A stretch of DNA of 64,000 bases from Cannabis sativa (GCF_029168945.1 NC_083602.1:89476027-89540026), one strand, 5' to 3'; counted from the first letter of the stretch, positions 9,712-24,343 are shown. Made by a program: numbers and translations. Notes: a model not told the origin generated them from the sequence alone.

Positions 9712-12180
9712 TGGTACCAGAGCCTGATCCAAAATTTAAGAATCTGTTATTCGCATTATCAAGGACTCAACCAAGATGTCTTTAGAAAAGTTTGAGGTGA
9801 CAAATTCAATGGCTCGACCGATTTCAATCTTTGGAGAATTAAGATGAAAGCACTGTTGGTGCATCAGGGAATTGCAGAAGCAATTGATAAGAAATTGCTT
9901 GATGGATTGAAGGATGAGAAGATCAAGAGAGACACAAAAACAAAGGCTCACAATGCAATTCTTTTGAGCGTTGGAGATGAGGTATTGAGAGAGGTATCCA
10001 ATGAAGAAACTGATTTGAGCTTGTGGAGGAAGTTGGCTTCAATCTACTTCAAGAAGTCTTTGGCTAACAAGTTGTATCTGAAGAAGAGGCTCTACACCCT
10101 GAGAATGGATAGCTCGAAGGAACTTAGAAAGCACTTAGATGACTTCAATATGATTGTTCTTGATCAGAACAATATTAGAGTGAAGTTGAAAGAAAGATCA
10201 AGCAATAATTTTTCTCAGTTCATTACTAATGGTACATGAACATTTTGTGGACACCATTCTTTATGGCAAAGAGGCCTATACTATGGATGAAGTTAAGGTT
10301 GTACTGAACTCAAAGGATATTACGAAGTGATCAAAGGATGGAGTTGACATCAACAGTGAAGGGCTCTATGTTAAAGGAAGGTGTGAAAAGAAAGAACATA
10401 AAGGAAACAACAACATACATGGGAAGAACACCAATCACCAATCAAAAACCAAAAATAAAAAACAACTGGGAAGGAGGCCCATTTCAAGGATGAGTGTACT
10501 CTGTTACAAAAGAAATTAGCCAAAGTGGAGAAGGAAATAGCAGAGGCACATGTTTTCTAGGATGGTTATGAGTCTGCTGGAGTGCTTACTGTGTCAAGCA
10601 CTGACTCAGGTGGTGATTGGATACTCACTTCTGAATGCTCTTTTCATATGACACCTTACAAAGAAATGTTATGTCAATACAGTGATCATAAGCCTAGACG
10701 AAATATGTTGTGGGGAAACAACAAAGCTTGTCAAATTCAAGGAATTGGATTTGTTATGATCCAATTGGATGATTGTATTGTGAAAACCATCAGAGAAGTC
10801 GGGTATGTCCCATACCTAGAAAGAAATTTATTTTCTATTGGAATGTTTGACAAGAATGACCTATCTATTAAGGTGAATAATTGAGTACGAACAGTTTCCA
10901 AAAGGTTCAAATTGCCTTGGAAGGAAGACTGAATAATGGTCTTTACTATTTGATTGGCAAGACCATTCAAGACAATGCATTCTCTGTAGTTAATCAAGAT
11001 GAAACTAACATGACTAAACTATCACATCTCAAGTTTGGCCATGTTAGTGAAATGGGATTACTAGAGTTGAATAAAGCAAGGGTTGTTTAAGAAGGGATTA
11101 AGTGGAAACTCGATTTCTGTGAAAATTGTGTAATTGGTAAGACCTGCAGATTATAGTTCAACAAATATCAACACACAGAAAGCAAACTTGTATACATACA
11201 CTCAAACTTAGGGGTGTTCATTAAACCGTTCACACCGCACAAACCGCCTGCACCGTACCTCACCATATAAAAAATGCAGTTTGAAATCCTTTATGGTGCG
11301 GTTGCGGTTCGCATTTTCTCCAAACCGCGCGGTGCTGTGCAGTTTGCAGTTTTGAATTTAATAATTACGGTTTAAATTGCACCGCACTATATATTACAAA
11401 GTTACCAATTTTTACAATATGGTTTTTATTCTTTATTCATATTACAACAGATATATGTAATATATGTATACATTATACTTTTTTAGAGACAATTCAATAT
11501 AATGACTTAATGATTATATATGTTATGATGTTAAAACTATAATAAGATTTGTTTTTTTTTTTTTTTTTGTATTGTTAAAACTTTATAAATATTGATTTTT
11601 AAATTTTTATTGTAATGTTCGATAATGATGATGGTGTAAACTGCTCAAACCGCACTGCACCACACTGCACTTTTACAGTGTGGTTTTTGCAATTTTAAGA
11701 TCTTGCGGTGTTGTTGCGGTTTGGAAAATTAGAAAAACCGCATATGCGGTTTAGTTTAAAAAAAAAAAGTTACAATTCGCACCATCCGCACTGCAAACAC
11801 TCCTACTCAAACTTGTGGAGTGCCTGAAGAGTTGAAACACTCGAAGATACAAGATACTTTCCCAGCATAATTGATGGTTTTACAAGAAAGGCTGGGGTGT
11901 TCTTGTTGAAAAACAAAAACCATTTTCTTGAGACCTTTATGAACTAGAAGAAACTGATTGAGAATCAAACAGGCCGCAAAATCAAGAAGTTGAGAATTAA
12001 CAATGGCCTTGAATTCTGTTTAAAAAATTCTTATTGTGTTAAGCGAGGCAATATACAGTAATTAAGATATACACTACAGCAAAATAGTCTGGCTAAACAC
12101 ATGAATAGAGAGAGCTAGTGATGTGGATGGTGGAAGGTGCTTAATTGGAGAGACCTTTTTGGGAAGAAGTTGTATTGATA
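9712..12180 (+). pseudogene. Ty1/Copia gag-pol remnant
   Basis: A primer site TGGTACCAGAGC (9712-9723) resembles the usual TGGTATCAGAGC complement of initiator tRNA-Met. From 9776 comes a UBN2-type Copia gag, with WRIKMKALL-like and LYTLRM motifs, broken by frameshifts near 9800 and 10190-10240. About 10580-10880 is the protease/pre-integrase region. The catalytic D-S-G is replaced by T-S-E, while YVPYLERNLFSIGM is well preserved. About 11020-11145 is the gag-pre-integrase zinc region (LKFGH, FCENCVIGK). After an 8-bp-flanked hAT insertion at 11209-11805, integrase-core-like sequence continues from 11814 to about 12180. No reverse transcriptase, RNase H or 3' LTR was found. The multiple stops mean an inactive element. 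Confidence 0.8.
11209..11805. mobile_element. hAT-like element nested in Copia pol, GCACCGC/AAACCGC-word type
   Basis: A perfect 8-bp duplication CTCAAACT (11201-11208 and 11806-11813) brackets it. Ends are TAGGGGTGTTCA and, inverted, TAGGAGTGTTTGCA. Subterminal zones repeat ACCGCAC, AAACCGC and GTGCGGTTGCGG words; the middle is AT-rich. Length is 597 bp. Removing the element and one duplication rejoins the Copia pol sequence, so it inserted after the retroelement. Confidence 0.85.
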
Positions 12181-15100
12181 GACTAACCTAAAACTATTAA
12201 AACCCCCAAATTTGAAAAAACAAAAATGAGGAGAAAAGGTAAGGAAATTAAACTATATATTAATATATAGACAAAATAATAAACCAGAAATTCATATGTA
12301 CATGATGTACATCCAATGAGCACAAGTCCTAGAAGTAAACTGTCTCCCATATTATTGCCTATTATAATTAAATTAAATGAATATATATATATAGTACAAT
12401 TGCCGTCAATTCAAGCCTAGTTAGAAGAACAAGTCAGGAAGATTTTAATTTTATCAGAAAAGTAAACTAGTCATATTAATCCTATAAATATATGTATATA
12501 ATAAAATCATATATATATATATATATGATGATATGTTGATTGAGTGATATAGGAACAAAATATTATCAGATAATCTGTTAAATTCTTTAGAAAATCTCAG
12601 AGTATATATAGTTCATGTATTCTATCAGCCAGTCAAACTATTTTTTGTTTCAAGTCCAAAATTAAAATGTAATATAGCAGCAGCTTTTGTGGATCATTTT
12701 ATGACAAATGTGCGTTCAACACCATCCAATAAAAGAATATATAATTTTGAATTTTCTGTGGTTACTACATATATCGACGGTCGAGTTTTTATTGTTAAAA
12801 TTTGAGTTTATAATGTTAAGTGCGAATGGAGTGATAATTGAAAGGTTTGAACGTAAGAATATAAATTTTTATAAAAATTAATATTTCATGTAATTATCCC
12901 TATAAAATAAGAGCATGGTTTTTTTTAACTGAAATAATAAGTTATTTGGTAAATTCAATGGCACTCCATATACTATTAATAGTTAAATAAAAATGTATGA
13001 GATTCTTGATATTAAAATTTATATTTATAATACTATGTCATCTCTTAATTCTTATGGTCTTTTGAAAAATTTAAGGCACCACCTAGCAATTCTCATATAT
13101 TAGGCACTAATAATTCTAATAACACAATAAAATATAATGTGATCATAGTCTTACAAGTAAATTAATTAGGAGCCTTTTATAATAGTTATTGAACGAAAAC
13201 ATGTGAGGCATATATCTAATATTAAATTATCAAAAATAATAAGATAAAATATATTGACATGTATCATTTTAAATTTTATGTTTTGTAAAAATTATCAATC
13301 GAATCTTCTATTTTGTTAAAAGATGATTCGAACCTTAAATTTTTCAAAATTGTACCCTGAGTTTAATTTTTGTCAATTTTATATTAACATAACCAACTTA
13401 AAACTATAGTTTTAATTAGTATGAAAAGATGCAAAAATTGTAATTAGCTACATATACCTTCAAATCAAGTTATTATTAAATTTTATTTTGATAAAAATTA
13501 AAGTTATATGGTACCATTTTATATAATTTTAAAAAATACAGAATCTAATTTATCATTTAAAGAAATAGATTAGAGTTTGATCGATACAAAACACATTATT
13601 TTCAAAATAGTTTTGGAAATTACTATAGTAAACCCCCTAAAGAATCGTTTTGGTAGATTTTTATTTGTTTTGGCTTCTTGGAGAGCCTTTTAGTCTATTT
13701 ATTTATTTATTTTTGTTGTAGCGCTATTTAAGACCACTTGTAAATTTTAAAAAATTTTAAATAATTTACAATGTCGAAAATAAACTTTAAACAGTTACCT
13801 ACCACGTGTATAAGATAAATAGTCGTGTGAGTAATAAAATATGTAATCTTATTTTCAGTATTTTAAACTATTTGAATTTTTCTAAAATTATACAAGTGGT
13901 ACTAAATAATTACCACTTGTAAATAATTACGACGTATGCGATTAAAAAAAAAAATAAACTAAAAACTATAGATAGAAATCTACCAAAACATCTTTTTAAA
14001 AGAAATATTGTAAATTTACCTAATAATATTTACCCATATTATTATAATATTTTTAACTAGAGCCAAAAGCCGTTAGTAATTATTAGGAAGGATATTCAGA
14101 TCCAAAAAAAAGTTTTATTAGGAAAAGAATATTAAAAGTGAAGGATAGAATTTGGTGGTGGAAGTATATAAACAAGTGGTTGACTTAATTGGAAGACTAA
14201 TTGATCCAAAGGTTGATATCTCTTATTGAAACCATCATCATCAAATTCCAATTGTTTTTCTAGTAGGTCAAATAAAAGCTTTGATTGAACTTTTTGTTCA
14301 GAGAACATTGTTATTGGTACTAGTAATACTTAAGAACATTTTTAATAAGAGAATACTTATAGTTATTATAGTGCACATATTATTTTAAAATATATATTTT
14401 ATTTTATTTTTTATTTACATAATATTTGATAACATTTCATAAAAAAATTACTCAAATAATTAATAATTTTAAAGGTTATCTACTATGATCTTACGTGTTA
14501 CTATTTAAATTTTATTAAATACTATAAAATAATTTCATAAAGTATTTTTTTTTTGAAAAAAAAAATAAATAAGTAATGCCTTCTTACTAAATATAAACAA
14601 TAGTGTTAATAAAATTTTATTAAAAATAATAACCACATTGCATATGTAGTAAAAACTCTATGGGCCACCTCTATTGGAAATGCTTTTAACACTTTCACAA
14701 TATTTTTTAAAAAATTATTTTCTTAAATTATATATAAGACCCGATACATATTTACACTAGTACAATATATACATACATATATATTATGGAAGTCAAATAT
14801 TCCATCTCAATCTCTCTCTACGACGCGTAATCAGCTAATTGGAAGTCAAAGTCGTCCATTTCTCAATGGTTCCTCCCAATGGACCGTATACAACATATAT
14901 CTTATGTATATATATATGTATATTTTATAATACCTCATTTCCAACTTAATTTCATATTCATACATACATACATTGTGTGTATATATATACATATAATTAA
15001 TATCCACTCTCTTGTCTCTCTCTCTCTATATCACTATTCACAATCAGTCTCAAATTTTTTCAACCACATCTCCATCCCAATTTCAAAACAGAATTTACAC

Positions 15101-15242
15101 CCATCAAACTTTTCATTCTAACTTATTACAATAACTCATAAATATATATATATATATATAATCAATTATTCCCAAGTGGCCTATTTATATTTATGATCAC
15201 TATATATATATTTTCTTAGAGAGAAAATTAAATTAAAAGAAG
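12181..15242. other. Intergenic region upstream of MLO, with MULE-like MITE relics
   Basis: No gene is seen. About 13245-13600 is an imperfect inverted repeat related to the MULE-type MITE at 35522-35893, with shared TTTTGTAAAA(A/G)TTATCAA and TTGTTAAA words. About 13615-14025 is another inverted-repeat element, GTTTTGGTAGATTT near one end and its complement near the other. The last 400 bases contain TC-rich and (TA)n stretches typical of a plant 5' leader. No TATA box could be singled out. Confidence 0.4.
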
Positions 15243-18200
15243 ATGGCGGTGGCTAGCGGAGGAAGATCTTTAGAACAAACACCAACATGGGCTGTGGCCG
15301 TAGTTTGTCTTGTTTTGGTATTTGTTTCCATTATTATTGAGCACATAATCCATCTCATTGGCAAGGTAATACCCAATTATATATATATTAATCTCACTTT
15401 GAAATTGTTTTTAATTTAAAATTAAACATTTAATTATTTAAATTAATGGGTATTTTGTTTTTTTTTTTTTGTAGTGGTTTAAGAAGAAACATAAACGAGC
15501 TCTTTATGAATCGTTGGAAAAGATCAAATCAGGTAAAGACTAAAGACCCAATTAATGAATACCCATTTTTGTTTTTTTTTTAAATTTAAAATTTGAAAAA
15601 TATCTTATAATTTTTTTTTTAATAGAGCTTATGTTATTGGGGTTCATATCGTTGTTACTAACGGTGGGACAAAGTCCGATCTCAAATATTTGTATATCTG
15701 AGAAAATTGGGGGGACATGGCATCCTTGTAATAAAGAACAAGAAGAGAAATTGAATAAAGGGGCTGAAGAATCTGATGTCGAACATGAAAGTAACAGTCG
15801 GAGATTGCTGGCCTTTTTAGAGTCCGGCGACGGTGCTGCTAGTGTCCGGCGAATTTTGGCGGCGGCCGGGACTGATAAGTGTGCTGAAAAGGTAAATAAT
15901 TAATAATAAAAAATCTTCTTTTCTTCTTTTCTTTGTCTTTCTTATCCTTTTATTTGGACATATTCGTCCAAACATATAATATTATAGGAGTTTTATTTGT
16001 ATTTTTTTTTAATTATAAACCAACCTTTAAATTTATATATTTAGTTTTTTTTTTTGTTTTTTTGAGAAAAAGTCTTATATATTTAGTTATAAATATATAT
16101 ATTTTTTTAAAAAATATTTATAAAATAAATGTAAATTATATTTTAAATATTATAAAAAAAATAAAATTAAAATTTCAAGAAATTTTATTAAAAAAAATTA
16201 TGAAAGATTTAATTTAATTTATTAGATTTTATTTTTTAAAATATTTAATTGTATTTATTATTTTTATATATATTTATGTATATACCCCTTAGTGGTAGCA
16301 TTTTCTAGAATTTTTTTTTTAAATTATATTAAAAAATATTCTCACACACATTTTTATTTACAGGCCGACCTTGTTTGGCCCCAATTTATTTTTCTTTTAA
16401 GAATTCTCTTTTAACATTATCTCATAAAAAGGCCCCACAAAATATTTTTGCTTGAAAAACAGTTTAAAAACTTATTTAAATTTTATTCTATTTCTTAAAT
16501 AAAAAATCTAATATTATTTTTTAAAAAAATTCCTAAGCGCATATAAGCTAGAGATGATCCAATTAATATTAACATTAATTGAACAATAAAAAAAAAAAAA
16601 AAAACTTCACCTAAAAACACAAACTCTTTAATTCTTAATATTTAATTAGTTTGACATTCTCATTCTTACCACTTTAATTATGATTTTAATTTATATCGAA
16701 TTTGTAAAAAATGTTTATAATTCATAATTAAGGTAATATTTTATGTGTATAGTATTAGGCGTATTGTCTCTTTCGAGTTAAACCATTTGTCAAATATACC
16801 CCAACTAATATTATTAATGATTATATAATATTAAAATATCTAAAATTAATAAAATATAATTATATAATTAGTCCATGACAAAGGCAAGGATTTTCCGCGT
16901 GAAAGAACAAAACAATAGATTTCTATGAGGATTTATATATATATAATATGACAAAATTAATGTCATATTATTAATATTATTATATATATACTTTTTATTT
17001 TGGCTATCTAACCATTTAACACATATATATTATTATTAATGAAGTGTTTTTCAGAGTACAAAAATTCGATCTTAATTATTAAGTACTGTTCTAAAATTAT
17101 ATACATATATGAATGGTTTTAATTATTATTTGTATTATATATATAATTATAATTTCAGGGCAAAGTTCCATTTGTTTCGGCGGATGGTATTCATCAGTTG
17201 CATATTTTTATCTTTGTGTTGGCTGTTTTCCATGTTCTCTACTGCATCATGACAATGTTTTTGGGCAGACTTAAGGTAATTAATTACTTAATTAATTGCA
17301 CTAATTTATATGATTTACATTTTTAATTAATAAGTTTGAATTAATTAATCTCTTTTGAGATGACTTTATTAATTAATTAATTCCCTAATTAATATATATA
17401 TTAATTGATTCCCAGATGGGAAGTTGGAAGCATTGGGAAAAGGAGACTAAAACAGCCGAATATCAATTCTCACATGGTAACTATTATTATTATTATACTT
17501 TTACCTTAATTTTAATTTTTCTATAGGTGGTGTAATTAATTAATTAGATTGTTAGTCAAAATGAGTTAAGATCATAGATTAATACTAAAGAATATTCATA
17601 ATGTTTAATACCCATAAAATATGTCATATGGTTTCTGAGTGATATTTACTTCTCAGCATTAAATTATATACTTACTATATATATTATATGAGCATCGTTA
17701 TTAGATATCAGTAGTGTTTAATATTTTCTAAATGTATCGTCTTGTAAATAAATAGTAGCAATATTTCATAAAAATTATTATATTAAACAAATAACAATAT
17801 TAATACGTAAATAGGTATTAAATACTACTGATACCTTCTAGTATTTTTCATGGGAGTTAGAATTAAGTAAAGGAGCGTTGACATTAATTATTAGATTAAT
17901 TATACAACTGTGTTGTTATATATATTTTTACAGATCCAGAAAGATTCAGATTTGCGAGGGACACTTCTTTTGGAAGAAGACATTTAAGTTTCTGGACCAA
18001 ACACCCTTTCCTAATATGGATAGTAAGATCACTTTTTACCCATTTTTTACTTTTTTATATTCACTTAATAATTAATTAATTATATATATACCACTATATC
18101 CATGCACTTATATCTATTAATAGTCTACGTATTACATTATAATTAAGTATTATAAGTGAATTTTTACTTTCTAGGCTTTCACATGCATATAAATATATGT

Positions 18201-21200
18201 TTGCATGGTTGTTATACATCGTGGAATTTGTTATAATATATATTTAAATCAATGTAAAAAGTGCTAGTTGATTAAATTAATCATTCAAGAATTATTGGGT
18301 CTTAAAAAATGAATTACAATAATAATAATAATAATAATCATTGCTTGCTTTGAAGTGAAGTAAATAGCTAGCTCGAAAATCAGTTTACACATTGATTTAG
18401 TTAATTTTTATCACTATCGAAAATAATGACGCGTGTCCTTTTAATGTTACAATACAACAAATTAAATAATAATGTGGCCCCACTAGTGATATTAGTGCTT
18501 ACTTTAAACCCATTAATTTCTTCTTTAATTACCTTTAATTATGACATTATGAAATTCCAATATAGTACCTTGATGGTATATAATATATATAAAGTTTGTT
18601 AGATCTACCTTTCATGATTGATCATCTTATCTGAATTAACTACCTTTAATAAAGTTTTTTGTTCATTATTGTAAAATGTTTTTTAACAAATGAAAAGTTG
18701 CATGTAGATTCACGTGAATATACTATATTTTACAAGCTAAGGCTAATATAGGAATGAATAATGTTATTGGGTACCAGGGCCGGCCCAAGCATTTTGGGGG
18801 CCTCATGCAAAATTTTAAAATTGGGCTTTTTTTAAAAAAAAAAAAAACCATGTACATTAAAACTACAATTTTATTACTAATTTTTTAAAGATTTATTCAT
18901 AAATTTTCAATTATAAATTTTTTATTTATGTGTATATAATAGGAAAAAAATAAGCATTTTCTTAAAAAGAAAAAAAAAATTGGACCTTAAAAAAATGGGG
19001 GCCTTGTGCAATGGCCCAAGCTGCCCAATGCTTGGGCCGGTCTTGTTGGGTACAATACTCTTTAGCAATTTCTACATGTGTCTTCTTATTACTATTATTA
19101 GGCTCGTCTTTTGGTATAGACGGACTAAGCTTAGGGTCCATTTACCTTAGCGGCTCAAAAATTTCTTGATATTATATATATATTTTTTTAAATAAGAATC
19201 TAAAAATATATATTTTCCTATTTATTGTATTTTAGGACTATTAGTTAGTAAAAATTATTATATTAAATTATATCAGATTCGATAATTAATTATACCAATA
19301 TCAATAAGACACTAAATAAAATATTAGTATTATGTATACTTTTTAACATTTATCGGTAGGAATATCAATTTTGTTTTTTTTTTTTTTAGTTTTTTCTTCT
19401 TTTTTAGAGGGATTGGGCTGAGAAGTCATAAGCTACTATATCGAGCTATGGTGTCCTATTATATATCTAAAAAGTGTTGACTTTTATTTCTTCTTTTCAA
19501 ACACTAAATATTCATTACTCTATATAGATGAATTTAATTGAGACTTATCAAACCACATATGGTGGTATATTCACAAAATGTTAAATGTGCTTTATTAATT
19601 TATTCTCCCATGAAAAAGACCCAACAAGATTATTTTGGTCAATGGTTAAAATGGCTTTGAAATATTCTCATCATATATAATTAGTCAAACCATTCATATT
19701 CAATTTATAGTTTGCTTCCCAAGTTATGTTAAACAAGCTTAAACTCTATCTCTTATTCCTCTTAACAAAATGATTAAAACACATTAATATATATTAATCA
19801 TAATGCATTTATATATATGGTGACGTGTTAAGGTTAATATATATATATAACAACGGTCTGTATATGGCAAGGTGTGAAAATGACAAGGCCTTTACTCCAT
19901 ATTTATGGCTCAGCTCAAATTTTCTTTCTCTCTCTACATATATAATTGGTTTTTGACTTTATATTTTAATTTTATTCCACCAATAATTCATCTTTGTCTA
20001 GAGCATAATAATGTGTTTTATATTATTTTGTTTTTACATTTAATAACATATTTATATTTAATATTTGGTGAACACTACTTTTTCCTTAATTTTGTATTAT
20101 TAGTTTGTCAAATTATATGTTTAAGGTAAGAGAATGATTGATCATGATATCTATTATTTTATATAAATAATATAATATATATGTTTTTTTTGAAAATTAA
20201 GTTGTAATATATAATTTATTAATTATTGGTTATTGTCGTCTGCTCTTTAATTATTAATTAATTATTTTTCGCAGGTTTGTTTCTTCAGACAATTTGTTAG
20301 ATCAGTTCCTAAAGTTGATTATTTAACTTTGAGACATGGATTTATAATGGTAAGATTTTCTTGCACTAATTATATATATATACAATTGAATTATAGCTGT
20401 AAAGATATTTAGTACCTTGTATTTTTTATAATACTTATATTTAGTACTTTATATTTTAAAATCATATATATTTAGTAATCTAAATTTAAAATTTTTGATA
20501 AAATTTTATTAATACAATCAATTTATCTAAAATTTTCTATATTTTGCAATCAAATCTAATTATTTGATACATATAACTGAAAATTGTCTGGTCAAATTAA
20601 TAAAATTGTGTTGATTAAATTTTATTTAAAAATATAAGGTAAAATGTATTGACTTTAATTATTAATGCTTCAACATAATTTAATTAAATAAGGAAAAATT
20701 AACTATTTATTGACATTTCACCTATATATATATTTTAAACAATGCACCGTATAGAGTTAAGTTTAAGTTAATAAACTCTAAATGTGGGCCTATTATCTTG
20801 TTATGTATTAACTATTTAATATTCATAAAAGATCAATAACTAAATTAATTGAGGTTTATTATAACAATTAATAATTTTCAGGCACATTTGGCCCCTCAAA
20901 GCCATCAAAAATTTGACTTTCAGAAGTACATTAACAGATCTCTAGAAGAAGATTTCAAGGTCGTTGTAGGAATCAGGTAAATTATTAATATAATATATAA
21001 TCTTTAAAAATTAATTTGTTAATTATATATTATTAATTCCCAAATGATGACTTATTTTAATTCATTCTAATAATATAATAATAATTATTATTTTGTTTTG
21101 GCTTGATCAATCTCAGTCCTCCTATTTGGTTCTTCGCTGTGGTGTTCTTACTCTTCAATACCCATGGTGAGCAATTTATTATTAATTATACCATTAATTA

Positions 21201-24200
21201 TTTCAATGCATCCCTAATTATCACAATTTAAATTTTTAATTAAAGAATGATAAGATCCAAACGTGTGCGTATGTCAATTATTATATTTTTGTTTTTTATT
21301 ATTGGACCATAATGAATTTGTTTACATTTGGACAGGCTGGTATTCTTATCTTTGGCTACCTTTTATTCCTCTAATTGTAAGTACTAATATACTAATAAAT
21401 CATAATATAATTTTTTATAATTTTCTACATTATAATTATTTATGATATTCTCTCAAATTTTAAAAAATTTAACATGGGTATAAAATATAATAATCTCGTT
21501 TCTGTCAGAATTTTTTAGTTTATTTTTTATAATTATTATTTGAAGTTATTTAAAATATTTTACAAAATTTTAAAAAATTCAGAAAAATTTAACAGTCCAA
21601 AAATAAAATTTAAAATAAACTGTTTGAATGTGCATTGCAGAATCATAAGTTATTAATTTATTACTATAAATAAATAAATTATGTTAGGTGATCTTATTGG
21701 TGGGGACGAAATTACAAGTGATTATAACAAAGATGGGGCTAAGAATTCAAGAAAGAGGAGAAGTGGTAAAAGGAGTGCCTGTGGTTCAACCTGGGGATGA
21801 CCTTTTCTGGTTCAACCGCCCACGCCTTATTCTCTACCTTATTAACTTCGTCCTCTTCCAGGTACATTATCAATCAAAATCAGGCCCAGATTTTAATTTT
21901 ATAGGTCCTTTCAAAAAAAAAAAAAGTGATATTTTTAAAAATTATTGAAGAATATGTATATTTTTAAAATTTAAAAAAAAAGTGTTTGGGCTGAGTGGGC
22001 CTAGCTGAAAACATAGCCCACCTTAGTCATAATAATAGTTATTTGGAGAATTTTTACTTTTATGATTTTAAGGTATAATGTGTAAAATTATAGTTTTTTC
22101 TTGAAAAAATTATTTTATATGAAAATTTTAGAAAAAAATAAAAAAAGATTCTCCGATTATCATACAAGTACTTAGTTACCCTTATTTGGTTTCTCATCAT
22201 TTTTCAATAATTTCTTAAATTTTTCTTATACAATATATTTTTTCATAAATACTATAAAAATTCATAAAATTTATAATTTCTAATTTAATTATTATGGCTT
22301 GATCAATGGGGATAATTATTTTATTCTTTAAGAAAAATAATTAATATTCATGTTCTAAACAAAACAAACAACTAACACAGGTCAATTGAGTTGATGTATG
22401 ATGACTTGACTATTAATTATTTTCATAAATACTTAATGTTCTATATTATAAAATTTATAGATAGACTAGTATTATTATAATTTCATATATAACATCAATA
22501 TATATTTTTTCATGTGTCAAACAATAAATTAATAAATTTTGTAATATATTTTCATTTATTTTTTGTCATTGCAGAATGCATTCCAGCTTGCGTTCTTTGC
22601 ATGGACTTGGGTAATTATCTATATAATTATACACATAATCTTAATAATTAATTAATAATTAGTATTATTCTAATTTTGTGAATTTCATCTAAATATTTTT
22701 TTAATTAATTTTTCAGTATGAATTTGGACGCAAATCTTGCTTTCATGAACATGTTGAGGATGTGGTTATCAGAATCACCATGGGGTATGTATACAGATAT
22801 AAATATATATATATAATATATATATATTATAAATTTCATTTAATTATTTATTTATGTTCAATCATTAAGTGCCACTAATATTTAATTTTTATTTTTTGTA
22901 AAAATTTCTAACACCGTTGGATCATGATCAGGGTGCTCATCCAGATTCTGTGCAGCTACGTCACCCTCCCTCTCTACGCCCTTGTTACACAAGTAATTAC
23001 ACTCTAAACACTAAATAACACAATTTCATTATATACTTCTCTTTAAATAGTTTGCAAAAAAAAATTATTATCTAGTATTAACTATTGTACATATAATTAT
23101 AATATATAAGAATTTATTTAAGAAATTTTTTTAATTTATTATTAAAAAATTAAGTCGAATCAATTTATATTAATTATATATAAATAAAAATAATTTATAA
23201 ATAATAATTAATTATATATTTTTTAAATATGATATTAAAAAAATATATCTCAATATAAAAATAATTATATTTTAATAAAATAAATACATATAATTAATGA
23301 ATTTTTTTATATAAAAGATTAATAATTTCATTTTAAATTGTAAAATATGTATAAATTTACTAAAAAATAATTTTATAATGATACAGCATTAAGAATTATT
23401 TATTGCCATTGAGAGTTTTGTTGTGTTTTAATTTTTTTTTTTTTTCGAATTAAACTCTTTTATAGTTATAACTTTTTAATGAAAATATAATTTATTTAGA
23501 GTTTTATTTTAATTACTTAGAAAATATTGTCATAGTTTGGGATAACACATTATTATAGTGTTTTGCATAATTATTAGATTTATTTTTTTATACCAATAAT
23601 AACAATATGAGAAATATAACAAATTTGTGTGGACATATCACTAATTATATTTTAATTTTTATATTGTATGATTAACAATAACATTAATGATCATATTTTA
23701 ATTGTTATATATATGTTATTAACTTAATTACTATATATATATGACACAACAGATGGGTACATCCATGAAACCAACTATATTCAACGACAAAGTAGCGGAG
23801 GCCCTCCGCAACTGGCACCACTCAGCCCGAAAGCACATCAAACACCAAAACAAGGCGGCGGGGTCAGTGACGCCGCTGTCAAGCCGGCCAACGACACCCA
23901 CACATCACATGTCCCCGGTCCACCTCTTGCGCCACTACCGCAGTGAGGCAGCAGACAGCCTCCAAAACTCCCCAAGGCGCTCAAACTTTGATGGTACCAC
24001 CGAACGGTGGGAGACAGATTCGCCATCTCCATCTCACCACCACCACCACGGCCGCTTCGCGACCGAGGGTTCCTCCTCTCATCATAATAGTAATAATAAT
24101 AATAAAAATAAAAATCAACAAATTGAATTGGGACAAATAATGGAACAACATCATCTTCATGAAGATCGATTCGCCAATGAGCTTCCTCCTCAAACCACAA

Positions 24201-24343
24201 CATTAAGAAATCAAGCTGCTACTGCTGATGATCAATCATCAGCAGCAGCAGCAAAGGTGGGGCCGCCGCCGCCCCACCACGAAATCAATATTGGACACAG
24301 AGATTTCTCTTTTGAACGGTTTGAACGACAGCCTAGCGTTTGA
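15243..24343 (+). CDS. MLO: MLO-like protein, clade V type (15 exons, 634 aa)
   Basis: A seven-helix plasma-membrane protein of the plant MLO family; clade V members act as powdery-mildew susceptibility factors in several dicots. Coding exons: 15243-15365, 15475-15532, 15626-15891, 17159-17275, 17416-17476, 17934-18022, 20275-20349, 20882-20976, 21117-21166, 21336-21376, 21688-21861, 22575-22610, 22717-22784, 22932-22992 and 23753-24343. All introns are GT-AG, and the 1905 nt stay in frame. Conserved blocks include [13 protein letters not shown] (helix 1), [16 protein letters not shown] (helix 2), [35 protein letters not shown] and [17 protein letters not shown] (helix 7). The calmodulin-binding segment [14 protein letters not shown] (W459) follows helix 7. 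The C terminus has D-F-S-F at 622-625, the clade V tetrapeptide. The cytosolic tail has His- and Asn-rich runs. The gene looks intact; introns 3 and 6 are large and hold MITEs. Confidence 0.93.
17690..17860. mobile_element. Short MITE (GAGCAT..GTTATTAG family) in MLO intron 5
   Basis: The start GAGCATCGTTATTAGATATCAGTAGTG and the end CACTGATACC-like match the roughly 170-bp repeat family also found at 25190, 25402, 28503, 28894 and 43399. This copy is diverged and non-coding. Confidence 0.5.
18775..19045. mobile_element. Non-autonomous hAT element in MLO intron 6
   Basis: A perfect 8-bp duplication TTGGGTAC (18767-18774 and 19046-19053) brackets it. The inverted ends are CAGGGCCGGCCCAAGCATT and its near-complement AATGCTTGGGCCGGTCTTG. 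Length is 271 bp. It is a relative of the 3244-3521 element but lacks the tRNA-like insert. Confidence 0.85.

Noticed and set aside
15933..16217. 94-codon frame rich in Phe, Ile and Tyr
   Set aside because: It lies in MLO intron 3 and is what AT-rich DNA yields by chance.
23838..24203. 121-codon minus-strand frame over the last MLO exon, and the overlapping plus-strand frames
   Set aside because: Shadows of the GC-rich MLO tail; low complexity and no conserved domain.
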